From the NCBI RefSeq assembly GCF_022179285.1, contig NZ_BPQO01000016.1:62001-126000 (forward strand): a stretch of 64,000 nucleotides of DNA, given 5' to 3'. Under the pieces are notes generated by a model. The model ran no database searches. It was not told where the DNA came from and saw only the letters and a list, made by a program, of their open reading frames with translations. Below are positions 27,454 to 36,661 of the stretch, one piece after another (the stretch's first letter is position 1; each line of letters begins with the position of its first letter). This DNA is from Methylobacterium hispanicum (lineage in GTDB: Bacteria > Pseudomonadota > Alphaproteobacteria > Rhizobiales > Beijerinckiaceae). The translations under genes and the position numbers were made by a program.

Positions 27454-29304
27454 TCACGCCGTCCGGCTGACCGGCTTCTCCTTCCCGTCCTTCGCCTCGC
27501 GCGCACCTTCCCGCGGCTCGGCGTGCTTGCCCACGGTCCGGCGGGCCCGGAAGACCGGCCGCGTGTCCGTCTCCTTCCGGCGCAGCATGGCGCGGTACTC
27601 GTCCCGCCGCTCGTGGATCGACGCGATGACGAGCCCCATCGGCACGCCGACATCGACCAGCACCGCTTCCGAGAGCTGGAGCGATGCCTCGATCGTCTCG
27701 GGCACCGCGTCGTCCACGCCCAGGTCGTAGAGGGCGGTAGCGTGGCGGGCGTCGCGGGCGCGGGCGACGATGGTCAGGTCCGGCCGCTCGGAGCGGGCGG
27801 CGGCCACCACCGCCTCGACGGCGCGCGGGTTGTCGAGGGTGACGACGAGGGCGCGGGCCGTGGCGATGTCGCAGCGGCGCAGCAGCTCCGGGTTCGCCGA
27901 GTCGCCGAAATAGACCGGGTTGCCGAGACGGCGCTGCTCGGCGACGCGGGCGGCGTCCGCGTCGAGGGCGAGGTAGGGGATCTTGTGCCGGGCCAGCATC
28001 TCGCCGACCTGGCGTCCGACGCGCCCGTAGCCCGCCACGATCACCCGGTTCTGCTGGCGGTCCGGCGGCGGCTCGGCCCGCGCCCGGCCGAGCTGGTGCT
28101 TCGCGGCCCGCTGCCCGATCCGACGGCCGAGGGCGGCCAGCCCCGGAATCATGATCATGGTGACGGTGGTGACGATGAGCGCCGCCGCCCCGACCTCCTC
28201 GGGCACGAGCCCCGTGGCCACCGCGCCGCCGATCAGCACGAAGGCGAACTCGCCGCCGGGGCCGAGCAGGAGCGCCGTCTCCAGCGCGACCGGCCGCGCG
28301 ATCTTGAGCGCGGGCGCGGCCATCAGCACCACCACCGCCTTGATCAGGAGGAGGGCGAGCGACAGGCCGAGGATCGCGCCCGGCGCCGCGACGAGCTGGG
28401 CCGGGTCGAGGTTCATGCCGACCGAGACGAAGAATACGCCGAGCAGCAGCCCCTTGAACGGGTCGATCGTCGCCTCGATCGCCCGACGGTACTCGGTCTC
28501 GGCCAGAAGAAGCCCCGCCACGAAGGCGCCGAGCGTCATCGAGAGGCCGCTCGCCGCAGCCGTCAGCGCGGTCGCCACGATGACGAGCAGGCAGGCCGCC
28601 ATGAACAGCTCGGTCGATTTGGTGCGGGCGACCAGCTGGAAGAGCGGGCGGAGCGCCAAGCGCCCCGCCACCACGATCAGCACGATCGCCACCGCCGCCT
28701 GGGCCAGCGCCAGGGCCAGGGCGCCGCCCATGTTGGCTCCGTCGCTGCGTCCGAGCACCGCGATGGCGAAGAGCGCGGGGGCGACCGCGAGGTCTTGGAA
28801 CAGCAGCACCGCGAAGCTTGCCCGGCCGGTCGGCGTGTTGAGCCGCTTCTGCTCGGCCAGCACCGGCAGGACGACCGCCGTGGAGGAGAGCGCGAGCCCG
28901 ATGCCGACGATCGCGGCGCCCGCGAGCGGCACCTTCAGGCCGAACAGGATCGCGCCGATCACCAGCGCGGAGCAGATCACCTGCAGCGAGCCGAGGCCGA
29001 AGACCAGCCGGCGCAGCGTGCGCAGGCGCTCCCAGGACAGCTCGATCCCGATCATGAACATCAGGAAGATCACGCCGAACTCGGCCAGATGCGCGATCTC
29101 GGTCCGGTTGCCGATGGTGAAGAGCGAGACCCAGCCGTACTGCTCGGACAGCCGGCCGAGGCCGAAGGGCCCGAGCAGGGCGCCCGCGCCGATGAAGCCC
29201 AGCACTGGGCTGATCCGCAGGCGATGGAACAGCGGCACCACGATCCCCGCCGTGACGAGGAATAGGATCGCCTCCTTGTAGGAGCCGGTATGGACCTCTG
29301 GCAT
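27454..29304 (-). CDS. CPA2-family cation/proton antiporter (KefC-like) with TrkA-N domain
   Basis: The 616-residue protein has an N-terminal CPA2 exchanger domain of about 12-13 helices (GFIGAGALLGPFGLGRL, GLALSSTAVVLPVL, LLFQDLAVAP, FFVSVGMNLDP) and a C-terminal RCK/TrkA-N nucleotide-binding domain at about 405-530 (VIVAGYGRVGRQVGEMLARH). This is the KefB/KefC layout: potassium or sodium efflux against protons, gated by a nucleotide or glutathione-type ligand. No kefF/kefG ancillary gene is adjacent. The ATG at 29304 begins at normal family length. Confidence 0.88.
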   Translation of the reverse strand: MPEVHTGSYKEAILFLVTAGIVVPLFHRLRISPVLGFIGAGALLGPFGLGRLSEQYGWVSLFTIGNRTEIAHLAEFGVIFLMFMIGIELSWERLRTLRRLVFGLGSLQVICSALVIGAILFGLKVPLAGAAIVGIGLALSSTAVVLPVLAEQKRLNTPTGRASFAVLLFQDLAVAPALFAIAVLGRSDGANMGGALALALAQAAVAIVLIVVAGRLALRPLFQLVARTKSTELFMAACLLVIVATALTAAASGLSMTLGAFVAGLLLAETEYRRAIEATIDPFKGLLLGVFFVSVGMNLDPAQLVAAPGAILGLSLALLLIKAVVVLMAAPALKIARPVALETALLLGPGGEFAFVLIGGAVATGLVPEEVGAAALIVTTVTMIMIPGLAALGRRIGQRAAKHQLGRARAEPPPDRQQNRVIVAGYGRVGRQVGEMLARHKIPYLALDADAARVAEQRRLGNPVYFGDSANPELLRRCDIATARALVVTLDNPRAVEAVVAAARSERPDLTIVARARDARHATALYDLGVDDAVPETIEASLQLSEAVLVDVGVPMGLVIASIHERRDEYRAMLRRKETDTRPVFRARRTVGKHAEPREGAREAKDGKEKPVSRTA

Positions 29305-29613
29305 GGCGCTCCGGTTCCGGCCCCGCGTCCGGTCGTCGTTCGGCCGGGATCATGGGCGGACCCTCGGGCAACCGCAATCCGGCCCGGTCCCGGCGGGGCG
29401 CCCTCGAGCGCATCCCACGGATGGGGCGTGGGGACAACCCAGGCAGGCCGCTTGCCTGCCCCACGCCCGGGTGAGGCATATGGGTCACCGCACGGCTCTT
29501 TCGGTGGATCCCCCGGCCGCGGCGCAAAATCGGCACATTATGCGCATACCGCGGCCGGTTAACGAACGGTAAAGCTCCAGCCCTCGACGCCTCGTCCGAG
29601 CCCCGGGAACCCC
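29305..29613. other. Divergent intergenic region with nested hairpin
   Basis: This 309-bp gap separates the antiporter gene from the two-gene membrane module. It contains a nested inverted repeat: outer 10-bp perfect arms at 29424-29433 and 29459-29468, with inner 6-bp arms at 29440-29445 and 29453-29458. An A/T-richer stretch at about 29525-29575 probably holds the promoter of the rightward operon. No convincing gene is seen. Confidence 0.5.
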
Positions 29614-30831
29614 ATGTCGAAGACACCTCCGAGCCGGGACGTCCAGCGCGAGCGGCGCGCCTGGTCACTCGAGTCCCAGCGGTGGAAGCACGAGCGCGAC
29701 GTCGAGAAGGGCTACCGGATCAAGTGGGGCTACGTCGCGATCGCCTACCTCGTCGAGTTCATGGTGATCGGCGCCTCGCTCGCGGGCGCGTGGCTGTTCG
29801 CGGGCGTCTACAGCGACGGGGACTGGCACGCCTTCTACTTCATGCTGCTGGCGCCGCTGGTCTACGCGGCGGTCGAGCTCTGCCGCGTGCCGCTCGGCAT
29901 CCTGGCCCGCACGCAGCGCTCCTGGTTCGTGCGGGGGCTGGCCATCGTCGGCATCATCTTCGCGGCGGGCGTGACCACGAAGTCGGTCTCGCAGCTCGGC
30001 GAGATGATGTTCCATCCCCGCCTGATGGAGGCCGCCCGCACCAAGACCGCACTGAAGGACGCGCAGGCCGACCGCGACAGCCTCGACAACCGGATCGGCG
30101 CGGCAGACGCGCGGGTGCAGCAGTACACGACGGAGCTCGACCAGATCGAGCGGCGCTCGACCGAGAACGCCGCGCAGCTCGCGAGCCTGCCGGCCCAGCG
30201 CTGCGAGAAGGTGTTCGGCACCAACAGCCGCGGCGTGCGCTACCAGAACCTGAAATGCGTCACCGACCCGCGCACCCAGACGCTCGCGGCGAGCGTGGCC
30301 AAGGCCGGCACCGACCGCGCCGCGCTGACCAAGGAGCTGGAGGAGGCCCGCAAGGCGCGCGCCGCCCTCGACCGCGGCCAGGCCGACCGGCGCGTGGCCG
30401 ACGCCGAGCAGGCCTACCGCACCGCGGTCAACCGCTCGCAGCTGCACTCCTTCACCGCGATGGTCTACGGCGTCGATCCGATCGACGTGACGGACGCGCA
30501 GGTCCACGCCTTCCTGCGCATCTTCGTGTTCGTGCCCGCGCTCTGCGCCGCCTTCGCCTCGACGATCCTCGCCCTGTCGGCGGTCTCGGTGCGCAAGACC
30601 TTCATGGACGAGGACGACCTCGGCGCGACGATCGACCCGGCCGCGAGCCCCTACCTGATCGAGCAGCTCACCGAGGGCCTGCGCCAGGAGATCGGGCTGG
30701 TGCAGGCCCGGCCGCAGCGTGAGGCGCCCTCCGGAGCCGTGATCCCGCTCGACCGGCGCCAGCCCACCCAATCGGGGGCGCAAGGCCCCGCTCAGACTCC
30801 CGTCACCGCCAGCGCCGGAGCCGGTGCATGA
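29614..30831 (+). CDS. Unrecognised membrane protein with periplasmic/cytoplasmic coiled coil (module gene A)
   Basis: A 405-residue protein with a basic N-terminus, hydrophobic helices at about 39-64, 72-95 and 103-124, a long charged coiled coil at about 130-275 containing a CEKVFGTNSRG...LKC cysteine pair (Cys about 197 and 215), a fourth helix at about 299-325, and a Pro/Gln-rich tail. Helices bracketing a coiled coil recall DUF4407-type proteins, but I cannot assign it. Its last bases overlap the next start (ATGA), so it is coupled to the 215-residue protein. Confidence 0.75.
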   Translation: MSKTPPSRDVQRERRAWSLESQRWKHERDVEKGYRIKWGYVAIAYLVEFMVIGASLAGAWLFAGVYSDGDWHAFYFMLLAPLVYAAVELCRVPLGILARTQRSWFVRGLAIVGIIFAAGVTTKSVSQLGEMMFHPRLMEAARTKTALKDAQADRDSLDNRIGAADARVQQYTTELDQIERRSTENAAQLASLPAQRCEKVFGTNSRGVRYQNLKCVTDPRTQTLAASVAKAGTDRAALTKELEEARKARAALDRGQADRRVADAEQAYRTAVNRSQLHSFTAMVYGVDPIDVTDAQVHAFLRIFVFVPALCAAFASTILALSAVSVRKTFMDEDDLGATIDPAASPYLIEQLTEGLRQEIGLVQARPQREAPSGAVIPLDRRQPTQSGAQGPAQTPVTASAGAGA

Positions 30832-31475
30832 CCATCCACGCCGCGGGCACCCCCGAGAACATCGTGCTCGCCCAGCACGTCAACGGCCGCTTGCGGGCGG
30901 AGGCCCGCATCGTGGCGGCGCGCGCCTTCCTGTTCCGGGCGGCGGGCGCGGGGATCTTCGCGGCGCTCGCCGGCATCGGCGTCGGCGCGGGCGCCTACGG
31001 CTGGGCCTATCTCAGCCAGTACGAGTCGGCCGCCGAGCGCATCGCCCAGGCCATGCAGGCCGCCCTCGCGGACGTGACGATCAAGACCAAGGGCGAGGTC
31101 ACGCTGACCGACAACGTGCTGAAGCTCGACCAGCCCGTGGCGGCCCCGCCCCAGACGCGGCCGGACATCGCCCAGGTGGTGGCCGCCCAGGCCAAGGGCG
31201 AGGACGGCAACGCGGCCGTGCGCACCACCTTCACGGTATTCAAGGCGGTGCCCTATCTCGACGGCAACATCGTCACCGGCTGGCAGTTCAAGGGCGACGA
31301 GAAGGTGCCGGAGTCGCAGTACTGCTACTTCTCCCATCCGCAGAAGTTCGGCAGCGACGTGCTGACCCAGGTCAACATCGCCATCAACGGGCAGGTGGCG
31401 CCGCAGACGAGTTCGCAGCTCAACCTGCAGCAGCTCTCGAAGAGCTGCATCTGGTTCGATCCGAAGAAGGTCTGA
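30828..31475 (+). CDS. Unrecognised single-pass membrane protein (module gene B)
   Basis: A 215-residue protein with one glycine-rich membrane helix at about 34-62 and a C-terminal domain of about 150 residues with two cysteines (SQYCYFSHP and SKSCIWFDP), suggesting a disulfide in an extracytoplasmic domain. The family is not recognised. The start codon overlaps the stop of gene A by four bases, so the pair likely form one membrane complex. The module is followed by a 199-bp gap. Confidence 0.75.
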   Translation: MTIHAAGTPENIVLAQHVNGRLRAEARIVAARAFLFRAAGAGIFAALAGIGVGAGAYGWAYLSQYESAAERIAQAMQAALADVTIKTKGEVTLTDNVLKLDQPVAAPPQTRPDIAQVVAAQAKGEDGNAAVRTTFTVFKAVPYLDGNIVTGWQFKGDEKVPESQYCYFSHPQKFGSDVLTQVNIAINGQVAPQTSSQLNLQQLSKSCIWFDPKKV

Positions 31476-31674
31476 CGCGGGCCGGGCGCGGCGGCATCGA
31501 CGCGACGCGCGGCCGCGCATCCCGGGCAGGACCGGCTCTCCGATCCCGGGGTCTCGCGGACGTCCGGCCGTACGGCGACCCTGAAGGGCCGAATGCTGCA
31601 TGTTGAGGATTTGTTAACCATAAACCGCAGAGGATCGTCTCTATTGACCGCTCAACGCGGCTTTGGGGGTGGGG

Positions 31675-31812
31675 ATGATCATTGTTGTGGCCCTCGTCGG
31701 CATGCCGGTCGCGCTGATGGCGGTGACGCTCGCGGCCGACGCGATGCTGAAAGCCCATCCGAGCAAGGACGACCTCTGGCGACTTCCCAAGGTGTCGTCC
31801 CTGCGCGCGTGA
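31675..31812 (+). CDS. Small single-helix membrane protein, 45 residues
   Basis: A short frame from ATG 31675 to TGA 31810-31812 encodes a hydrophobic N-terminal helix (MIIVVALVGMPVALMAVTLA) and a short polar tail containing SKDDLWRLPK. A G-rich ribosome-binding stretch (GGGGGTGGGG) lies directly upstream, and an A/T-rich segment at about 31605-31650 (including TTGTTAACCATAAA) could be its promoter. These signals support a real gene. Function is unknown. Confidence 0.5.
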   Translation: MIIVVALVGMPVALMAVTLAADAMLKAHPSKDDLWRLPKVSSLRA

Positions 31813-31902
31813 CCCCTCACCCCCGAGACGGTACAGCGCTTGCTCCCGGCCCACGCGCCGCCTAACTCGAAGGCGGACGACCAGAGCAGCAGGGACAGCC
31901 GG

Positions 31903-32754
<852 letters not shown>

Positions 32755-32820
32755 ACCCTCGCATTCGCGAGACCTCGGCCCAGATAGGGGGCCGGACGCG
32801 GGGGCGACCGGAGCCAGACC

Positions 32821-33801
32821 ATGAAGACGAAGAAGCTCGGCCTCACCGGCCTCGACGTGTCGCCGCTCTGCCTCGGCTGCATGACCTACGGCGTGCCGGA
32901 GCGCGGGCCTCATCCCTGGACCATGCCGGAGGCCGAGAGCCGGCCGCTGCTGCGCCGCGCGCTCGACCTCGGGATCAACTTCCTCGACACGGCGAACTAC
33001 TACTCGGACGGCACCTCCGAGGAGATCGTCGGGCGCGCGCTGAAGGACTTCGCCCGCCGCGACGACATCGTGCTCGCCACGAAGGTCTTCTACCCGCTCA
33101 CCGACGCGCCGAACGCGGGCGGCCTCTCGCGCAAGGCGATCTTCCAGGCGATCGACGCCTCGCTGAAGCGGCTCGGCACCGACTACGTCGATCTCTACCA
33201 GATCCACCGCTGGGATTACGGCACGCCGATCGAGGTGACGCTGGAGGCGCTGCACGACGTCGTGAAGGCCGGCAAGGCGCGCGCCATCGGCGCCTCCTCG
33301 ATGTACGCCTGGCAGTTCGCCAAGGCGCAGTACACCGCCGACCGCCACGGCTGGACGCGCTTCGCGACCATGCAGAACCACCTCAACCTGCTCCACCGCG
33401 AGGAGGAGCGCGAGATGATCCCGTTCTGCGTCGATCAGGGCGTGGCGCTGCTCCCCTGGAGCCCGCTCGCCCGCGGCCGGCTCACCCGCGACTGGGACGC
33501 GGCCTCCGCCCGGCAGGAGACCGACGAGGTCGGCAAGAACCTCTACGACGCCACCGCGGAGGCCGACCGAAAGGTGGTCGAGGCGGTGGCGCGCGTCGCC
33601 GAGGCCCGCGGCGTGCCCCGCGCGCAGGTTGCGCTGGCCTGGGTGCTGGCGCAGCCGAACGTCGCCGCCCCGATCGTCGGCGCCTCCAAGCCGCAGCATC
33701 TCGACGACGCGGTCGCGGCCCTCGACCTCCGGCTCACGCCCGAGGAGATCGCGACGCTCGAAGGTCCTTACGTCCCGCACGCCATCGTAGGTTTTCGCTG
33801 A
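32821..33801 (+). CDS. Aldo/keto reductase
   Basis: The 326-residue TIM-barrel NADPH-dependent oxidoreductase has the catalytic tetrad visible as Asp and Tyr in FLDTANYYSDG, Lys in IVLATKVF and His in YQIHRWDYG. The C-terminal VAAPIVGASKPQHLDDAV forms the NADPH-binding segment. It belongs to the AKR11/YakC-like group. The natural substrate is unknown. Its stop overlaps the start of the next gene (TGATG). Confidence 0.9.
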   Translation: MKTKKLGLTGLDVSPLCLGCMTYGVPERGPHPWTMPEAESRPLLRRALDLGINFLDTANYYSDGTSEEIVGRALKDFARRDDIVLATKVFYPLTDAPNAGGLSRKAIFQAIDASLKRLGTDYVDLYQIHRWDYGTPIEVTLEALHDVVKAGKARAIGASSMYAWQFAKAQYTADRHGWTRFATMQNHLNLLHREEEREMIPFCVDQGVALLPWSPLARGRLTRDWDAASARQETDEVGKNLYDATAEADRKVVEAVARVAEARGVPRAQVALAWVLAQPNVAAPIVGASKPQHLDDAVAALDLRLTPEEIATLEGPYVPHAIVGFR

Positions 33802-34325
33802 TGCGCCGCCTGATCCTCCTGCGCCACGCCAAGTCCGATCGGCCGCCGGGCGTGGCCGACCGCGACCGGCCGCTCAACCCGCGCGGCCGGCAGGCCGCCC
33901 CGCGGATGGGCGCCTACATCGCGGAAGCGGGGCTGCGCCCGGACCATGTGCTGGTCTCGCCCGCCCGGCGCACCCTGGAGACCTGGGACGCCGTGCGGGG
34001 GCCCCTCGACGGCAATCCGGGCGAGACCGTTCCGGCGCTCTACGAAGCCGGCGCGGCGCAGATCCTCGAGGTCGTGCGCGGCGCGCCCGACAACGCCGGC
34101 ACGCTCCTCGTCGTCGGCCACAATCCGGGCCTGCAGGATTTCGCCACGGAGGCCGTCGGCAGCGGATCGAAGGCCGACCGGCGCCGCCTCGCCACGCAAT
34201 TCCCCACGGCGGCCCTCGCGGTGATCGATTTCGAGGTCGGCGGGTGGGACGAGGTCGCCTCCGGGACGGGGCGGCTCGAACGCTTCGTCAAGCCGAAGGA
34301 TCTCGGCGACGACGACGAGGACTGA
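33801..34325 (+). CDS. SixA-like histidine phosphatase
   Basis: The 174-residue protein has the RHA phosphohistidine signature in ILLRHAKSDRPPGVADRDRP and a second conserved histidine in VVGHNPGLQD, as in SixA phosphohistidine phosphatases. SixA removes phosphate from histidine-containing phosphotransfer proteins such as Hpt domains or PTS proteins. The start overlaps the aldo/keto reductase stop. An Hpt gene occurs elsewhere in the window, but a link is speculation. Confidence 0.85.
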   Translation: MRRLILLRHAKSDRPPGVADRDRPLNPRGRQAAPRMGAYIAEAGLRPDHVLVSPARRTLETWDAVRGPLDGNPGETVPALYEAGAAQILEVVRGAPDNAGTLLVVGHNPGLQDFATEAVGSGSKADRRRLATQFPTAALAVIDFEVGGWDEVASGTGRLERFVKPKDLGDDDED

Positions 34326-34358
34326 CACCGCCTCCGTTCGATCGCCGCGAAGGCGATC

Positions 34359-34398
34359 GGATCCCCCCTCTCCCCGCCGTGCCGGGAGAGGGGGATCC
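34359..34398. terminator. Hairpin between convergent genes
   Basis: Arms at 34359-34374 and 34384-34398 pair over 15 bp with one bulged C. A smaller hairpin, ATCGCC/GGCGAT, lies just before it at about 34341-34357. The site follows the sixA-like stop by about 33 bp and probably ends transcription from one or both sides. Confidence 0.6.
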
Positions 34399-34432
34399 TC
34401 GGTACGCGAAAGAGATCGACCCGGTGCACCGT

Positions 34433-34475
34433 GGGCCGGATCATGGGCCGGATCATGGGTCGGATCATGGGTCGG
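34433..34475. repeat. Short 12-bp tandem repeat
   Basis: The unit GGGCCGGATCAT (third copy GGGTCGGATCAT) is repeated about 3.6 times without interruption, between the sixA-like gene and the hydrolase gene. It is a variable-number repeat candidate with no visible function. Confidence 0.8.
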
Positions 34476-34499
34476 CCCGCAAGCGGTTGCCCGCGGGTC

Positions 34500-35567
34500 C
34501 TATCCCTCCACCGGGGCCACCCGCCTTGCCTCGCCCTCCACCCGAGGCACGGGGCTCCCCGGCACGAAAGCGTCGAAGGCGGCCCAGAAATCCTCCCGGA
34601 TCGGGTCGCGCTCGTGCAGGATCTCGTGGCGCGCGTCCGGCAGGACCAGGATCGTGCCGGCCTTGAGCCGGGCGGCGAAGCGCTCGGTCGCCGGCGTGCC
34701 GCAGACCGGGTCGGCACCCGCTCCGAGGATCAGGGTCGGCGTCGCGATGCGCGCCGGCAGCCGCGGGTCGCGCAGGCGCGCCATGGCCCGGAAGGCGCCC
34801 GCGAGCCACGCCACCGTCGGATCGCCCACCGCTCCCGCACCGACCGCCCGCGCCGCGGCGGCGTTTCGGGCGTAGCGGGCGGGATCGCGCGAGAGCCGGT
34901 TGCCCGGATAGGGCATCGTGGCGATCGAGGCGCCGGGATCGTGCGGGACGTAGCGACGGCCGCGCAGCCGATGTCCCAGGCCGAGCAGTGCTCCGACGCC
35001 CGGCACGTGCGACAGCCGGGGCACGAAGGCGCGACCGAGGCGCAACGCCTGGAGCGAGCGCGCCACCGCCGAGGCCGCCGCCGGCCACGCGACCATGCGG
35101 ATCGAGAGCATCGGCGCCACGGTGACGATGCGGCCGAAGGGCAGCCAGCCCTCCGCCGCGCCCGTGAGGGCGACGCAGCCGCCCATCGAGTGGGCGAGGC
35201 AGTGGTAGGGCTCGGGCATGAGCGGCACGAGCACGCTCTCCTCGATCGCCTTGAGGTCGAGACGGTAATCGTCGAAGCGCGCCACGTGACCTTTACGCGG
35301 ATCGTCGACCTGCCGGCCGGATTCGCCCTGGCCGCGCCAATCGAAGGCGACCACGCCGAAGCCCCGCGCGATCAGCTCGCGGATCACCTCGTAGTATTTC
35401 TCGATGAACTCGGCCCGCCCCTGCAGCAGGCAGACCGTCCCCCTGCCGCGCCGGGCCGGCGCCCGCCAGTAGGCCGCCCGCAGGGTCAGGCCGTCCCGCG
35501 TGCGCACGCCGATCAGCGTGCCGCCCGGCGGGACCGGGTTGTCGGGCGTCGAATCGAGGGTCAGCAT
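34500..35567 (-). CDS. Alpha/beta hydrolase, lysophospholipase (PldB) family
   Basis: The 355-residue hydrolase has the nucleophile elbow AHSMGG, the oxyanion-side motif LLQGRAEFIEKYYEV and VVAFDWRGQGESGR typical of the PldB/monoacylglycerol lipase group, the acid in LILGAGADPVC and the catalytic His in DARHEILHE. No signal peptide is seen. The start is set at the ATG at 35567, where homology-like sequence begins (MLTLDSTPDNPVPP); an upstream in-frame extension would run into the hsp20 promoter region. Confidence 0.87.
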   Translation of the reverse strand: MLTLDSTPDNPVPPGGTLIGVRTRDGLTLRAAYWRAPARRGRGTVCLLQGRAEFIEKYYEVIRELIARGFGVVAFDWRGQGESGRQVDDPRKGHVARFDDYRLDLKAIEESVLVPLMPEPYHCLAHSMGGCVALTGAAEGWLPFGRIVTVAPMLSIRMVAWPAAASAVARSLQALRLGRAFVPRLSHVPGVGALLGLGHRLRGRRYVPHDPGASIATMPYPGNRLSRDPARYARNAAAARAVGAGAVGDPTVAWLAGAFRAMARLRDPRLPARIATPTLILGAGADPVCGTPATERFAARLKAGTILVLPDARHEILHERDPIREDFWAAFDAFVPGSPVPRVEGEARRVAPVEG

Positions 35568-35637
35568 CGGCGGATCCGGCTCTTGGGAGAGGATGCGAAA
35601 AAATTGCCGCGCGGTGGCATCGAGCGGTCTTGCGGGC

Positions 35638-35666
35638 CTTGAAGGCAGATCGGGCCGCTCCGATAT
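35638..35666 (+). promoter_or_regulatory. RpoH-like heat-shock promoter of hsp20
   Basis: CTTGAA at 35638-35643 and CGATAT at 35661-35666 are separated by 17 bp and fit the alphaproteobacterial sigma-32 pattern. Transcription would start a few bases before the ROSE leader that begins near 35671. Confidence 0.6.
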
Positions 35667-35670
35667 CCTT

Positions 35671-35762
35671 GTCGTGCCGGCCAGGCGGCGGCACGACAAC
35701 GGTCCGGCCCTCGGGCGGACCCTCTTGAATGCAGAGAAGCATGTTGCTCCACGGAGGATATG
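35671..35762 (+). ncRNA. ROSE-type RNA thermometer in the hsp20 leader
   Basis: The leader folds into three stems. The first has 9-bp arms at 35671-35679 and 35689-35697. The second has arms at 35701-35706 and 35716-35721. The third, at 35740-35762, has the 5' strand GTTGCTCC facing the ribosome site CGGAGGAT. In that hairpin one G of TTGCT is bulged while flanking bases pair with GGAGGA, which is the diagnostic ROSE feature. The ROSE family is known from rhizobial hsp20 genes, where warming melts the hairpin and frees the ribosome site. Confidence 0.8.
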
Positions 35763-35764
35763 TT

Positions 35765-36232
35765 ATGCGTCAGTTCGATCTTGCTCCCCTCTACCGCTCC
35801 ACCGTCGGCTTCGACCGGCTGTTCTCGGCCCTCGACCAGTTCGTCAGCGCCGACAGCGTCCCGAGCTACCCGCCCTACAACATCGAGCGCACCGGCGAGA
35901 ACGCGTACCGGATCACGGTCGCGGTCGCCGGCTTCACCGAGGCCGATCTGTCGATCGAGGTCAAGGAGAACGCGCTGACCCTGAAGGGCGAGCGCAAGGG
36001 CGACACCGCCCGCCGGGTGGAAGTGCTGCACCAGGGCATCGCCGCCCGCGGCTTCGAGCGCCGGTTCCAGCTCGCCGACTACGTCCAGGTGACGGGCGCG
36101 GCGCTGGAGAACGGCCTCCTCCACATCGATCTCGTCCGCGAGATCCCCGAGGCGAAGAAGCCGCGCCAGATCCAGATCGCCACCGGCCAGAAGACCGCGG
36201 CGATCGAGGGCGAGGTGCAGCAGGCGGCCTGA
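35765..36232 (+). CDS. Hsp20 small heat-shock protein (IbpA-like)
   Basis: A 155-residue alpha-crystallin-domain chaperone. The N-terminal RQFDLAPLYRSTVGFDRLF and the linker YPPYNIERTGEN are typical of class A rhizobial sHsps. The core contains GFTEADLSIEVKENALTLKG and the motif AARGFERRFQLAD, with ALENGLLHIDL corresponding to the GxL-containing beta strand. It binds unfolding proteins during heat stress. The ATG at 35765 lies 6 bp after GGAGGA, which is masked by the ROSE hairpin. The preceding RpoH-like promoter supports two-level heat control. Confidence 0.93.
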   Translation: MRQFDLAPLYRSTVGFDRLFSALDQFVSADSVPSYPPYNIERTGENAYRITVAVAGFTEADLSIEVKENALTLKGERKGDTARRVEVLHQGIAARGFERRFQLADYVQVTGAALENGLLHIDLVREIPEAKKPRQIQIATGQKTAAIEGEVQQAA

Positions 36233-36255
36233 GCCGCCGGCACCGCGTGAGGGAG

Positions 36256-36278
36256 CGCCCCGGCCACCGGCCGGGGCG
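36256..36278 (+). terminator. Intrinsic terminator of hsp20
   Basis: Perfect 10-bp arms at 36256-36265 and 36269-36278 enclose a 3-nt loop and are followed by TTCTCGT. The site lies 23 bp after the hsp20 stop and between convergent genes. Confidence 0.8.
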
Positions 36279-36291
36279 TTCTCGTGCGCGC

Positions 36292-36591
36292 TCAGTAATC
36301 GCCGAACCAGTCGCCGACGCCGGGCTCGAAGCAGGTGTAGCCCACGAAGCAGCGCGGCGCGTCGCGCGTCGGCACGAAGCCGGCGCGGGTCACCTCGGTC
36401 GGCGCGCAGAAATTGCGGTCGCGGACGTAGCGGTCGTAGGTCGGCCCGCCCGTGCCCAACACGATGCCGCCCGCCCGCAACACGGTCGCGCGGGCCTGCG
36501 CGCAGGTCATCGTCGTGCTGTCGGGCCGACCCTGCGCGCTCGCGGCGGTCGCCGCGCAGGTCAGCAGAAGGGCGGTGTAGGCGTGGCGCAT
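36292..36591 (-). CDS. Small secreted hypothetical protein
   Basis: The 99-residue precursor has a clear signal peptide (LLLTCAATAASAQG, cleavage after about residue 19). The mature part has four cysteines (TCAQARATVLRAGG, NFCAPTE, RCFVGYTCFEP), consistent with two disulfides in the periplasm. The pattern resembles small Methylobacterium proteins of unknown function. It lies 70 bp downstream of the HTH gene on the same strand. Confidence 0.7.
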   Translation of the reverse strand: MRHAYTALLLTCAATAASAQGRPDSTTMTCAQARATVLRAGGIVLGTGGPTYDRYVRDRNFCAPTEVTRAGFVPTRDAPRCFVGYTCFEPGVGDWFGDY

Positions 36592-36661
36592 GGGTGATCC
36601 CGCTCCCGGTCGGGCAGGAGGGGAACGCCGCCACGGGCGCAGGTTTCCGGTGCGCCGGCCT

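Noticed and set aside
31593..31865. 90-codon plus-strand frame in the gap before moxR
   Set aside because: It overlaps the better supported 45-residue peptide, has no good ribosome site, and its translation is low-complexity.
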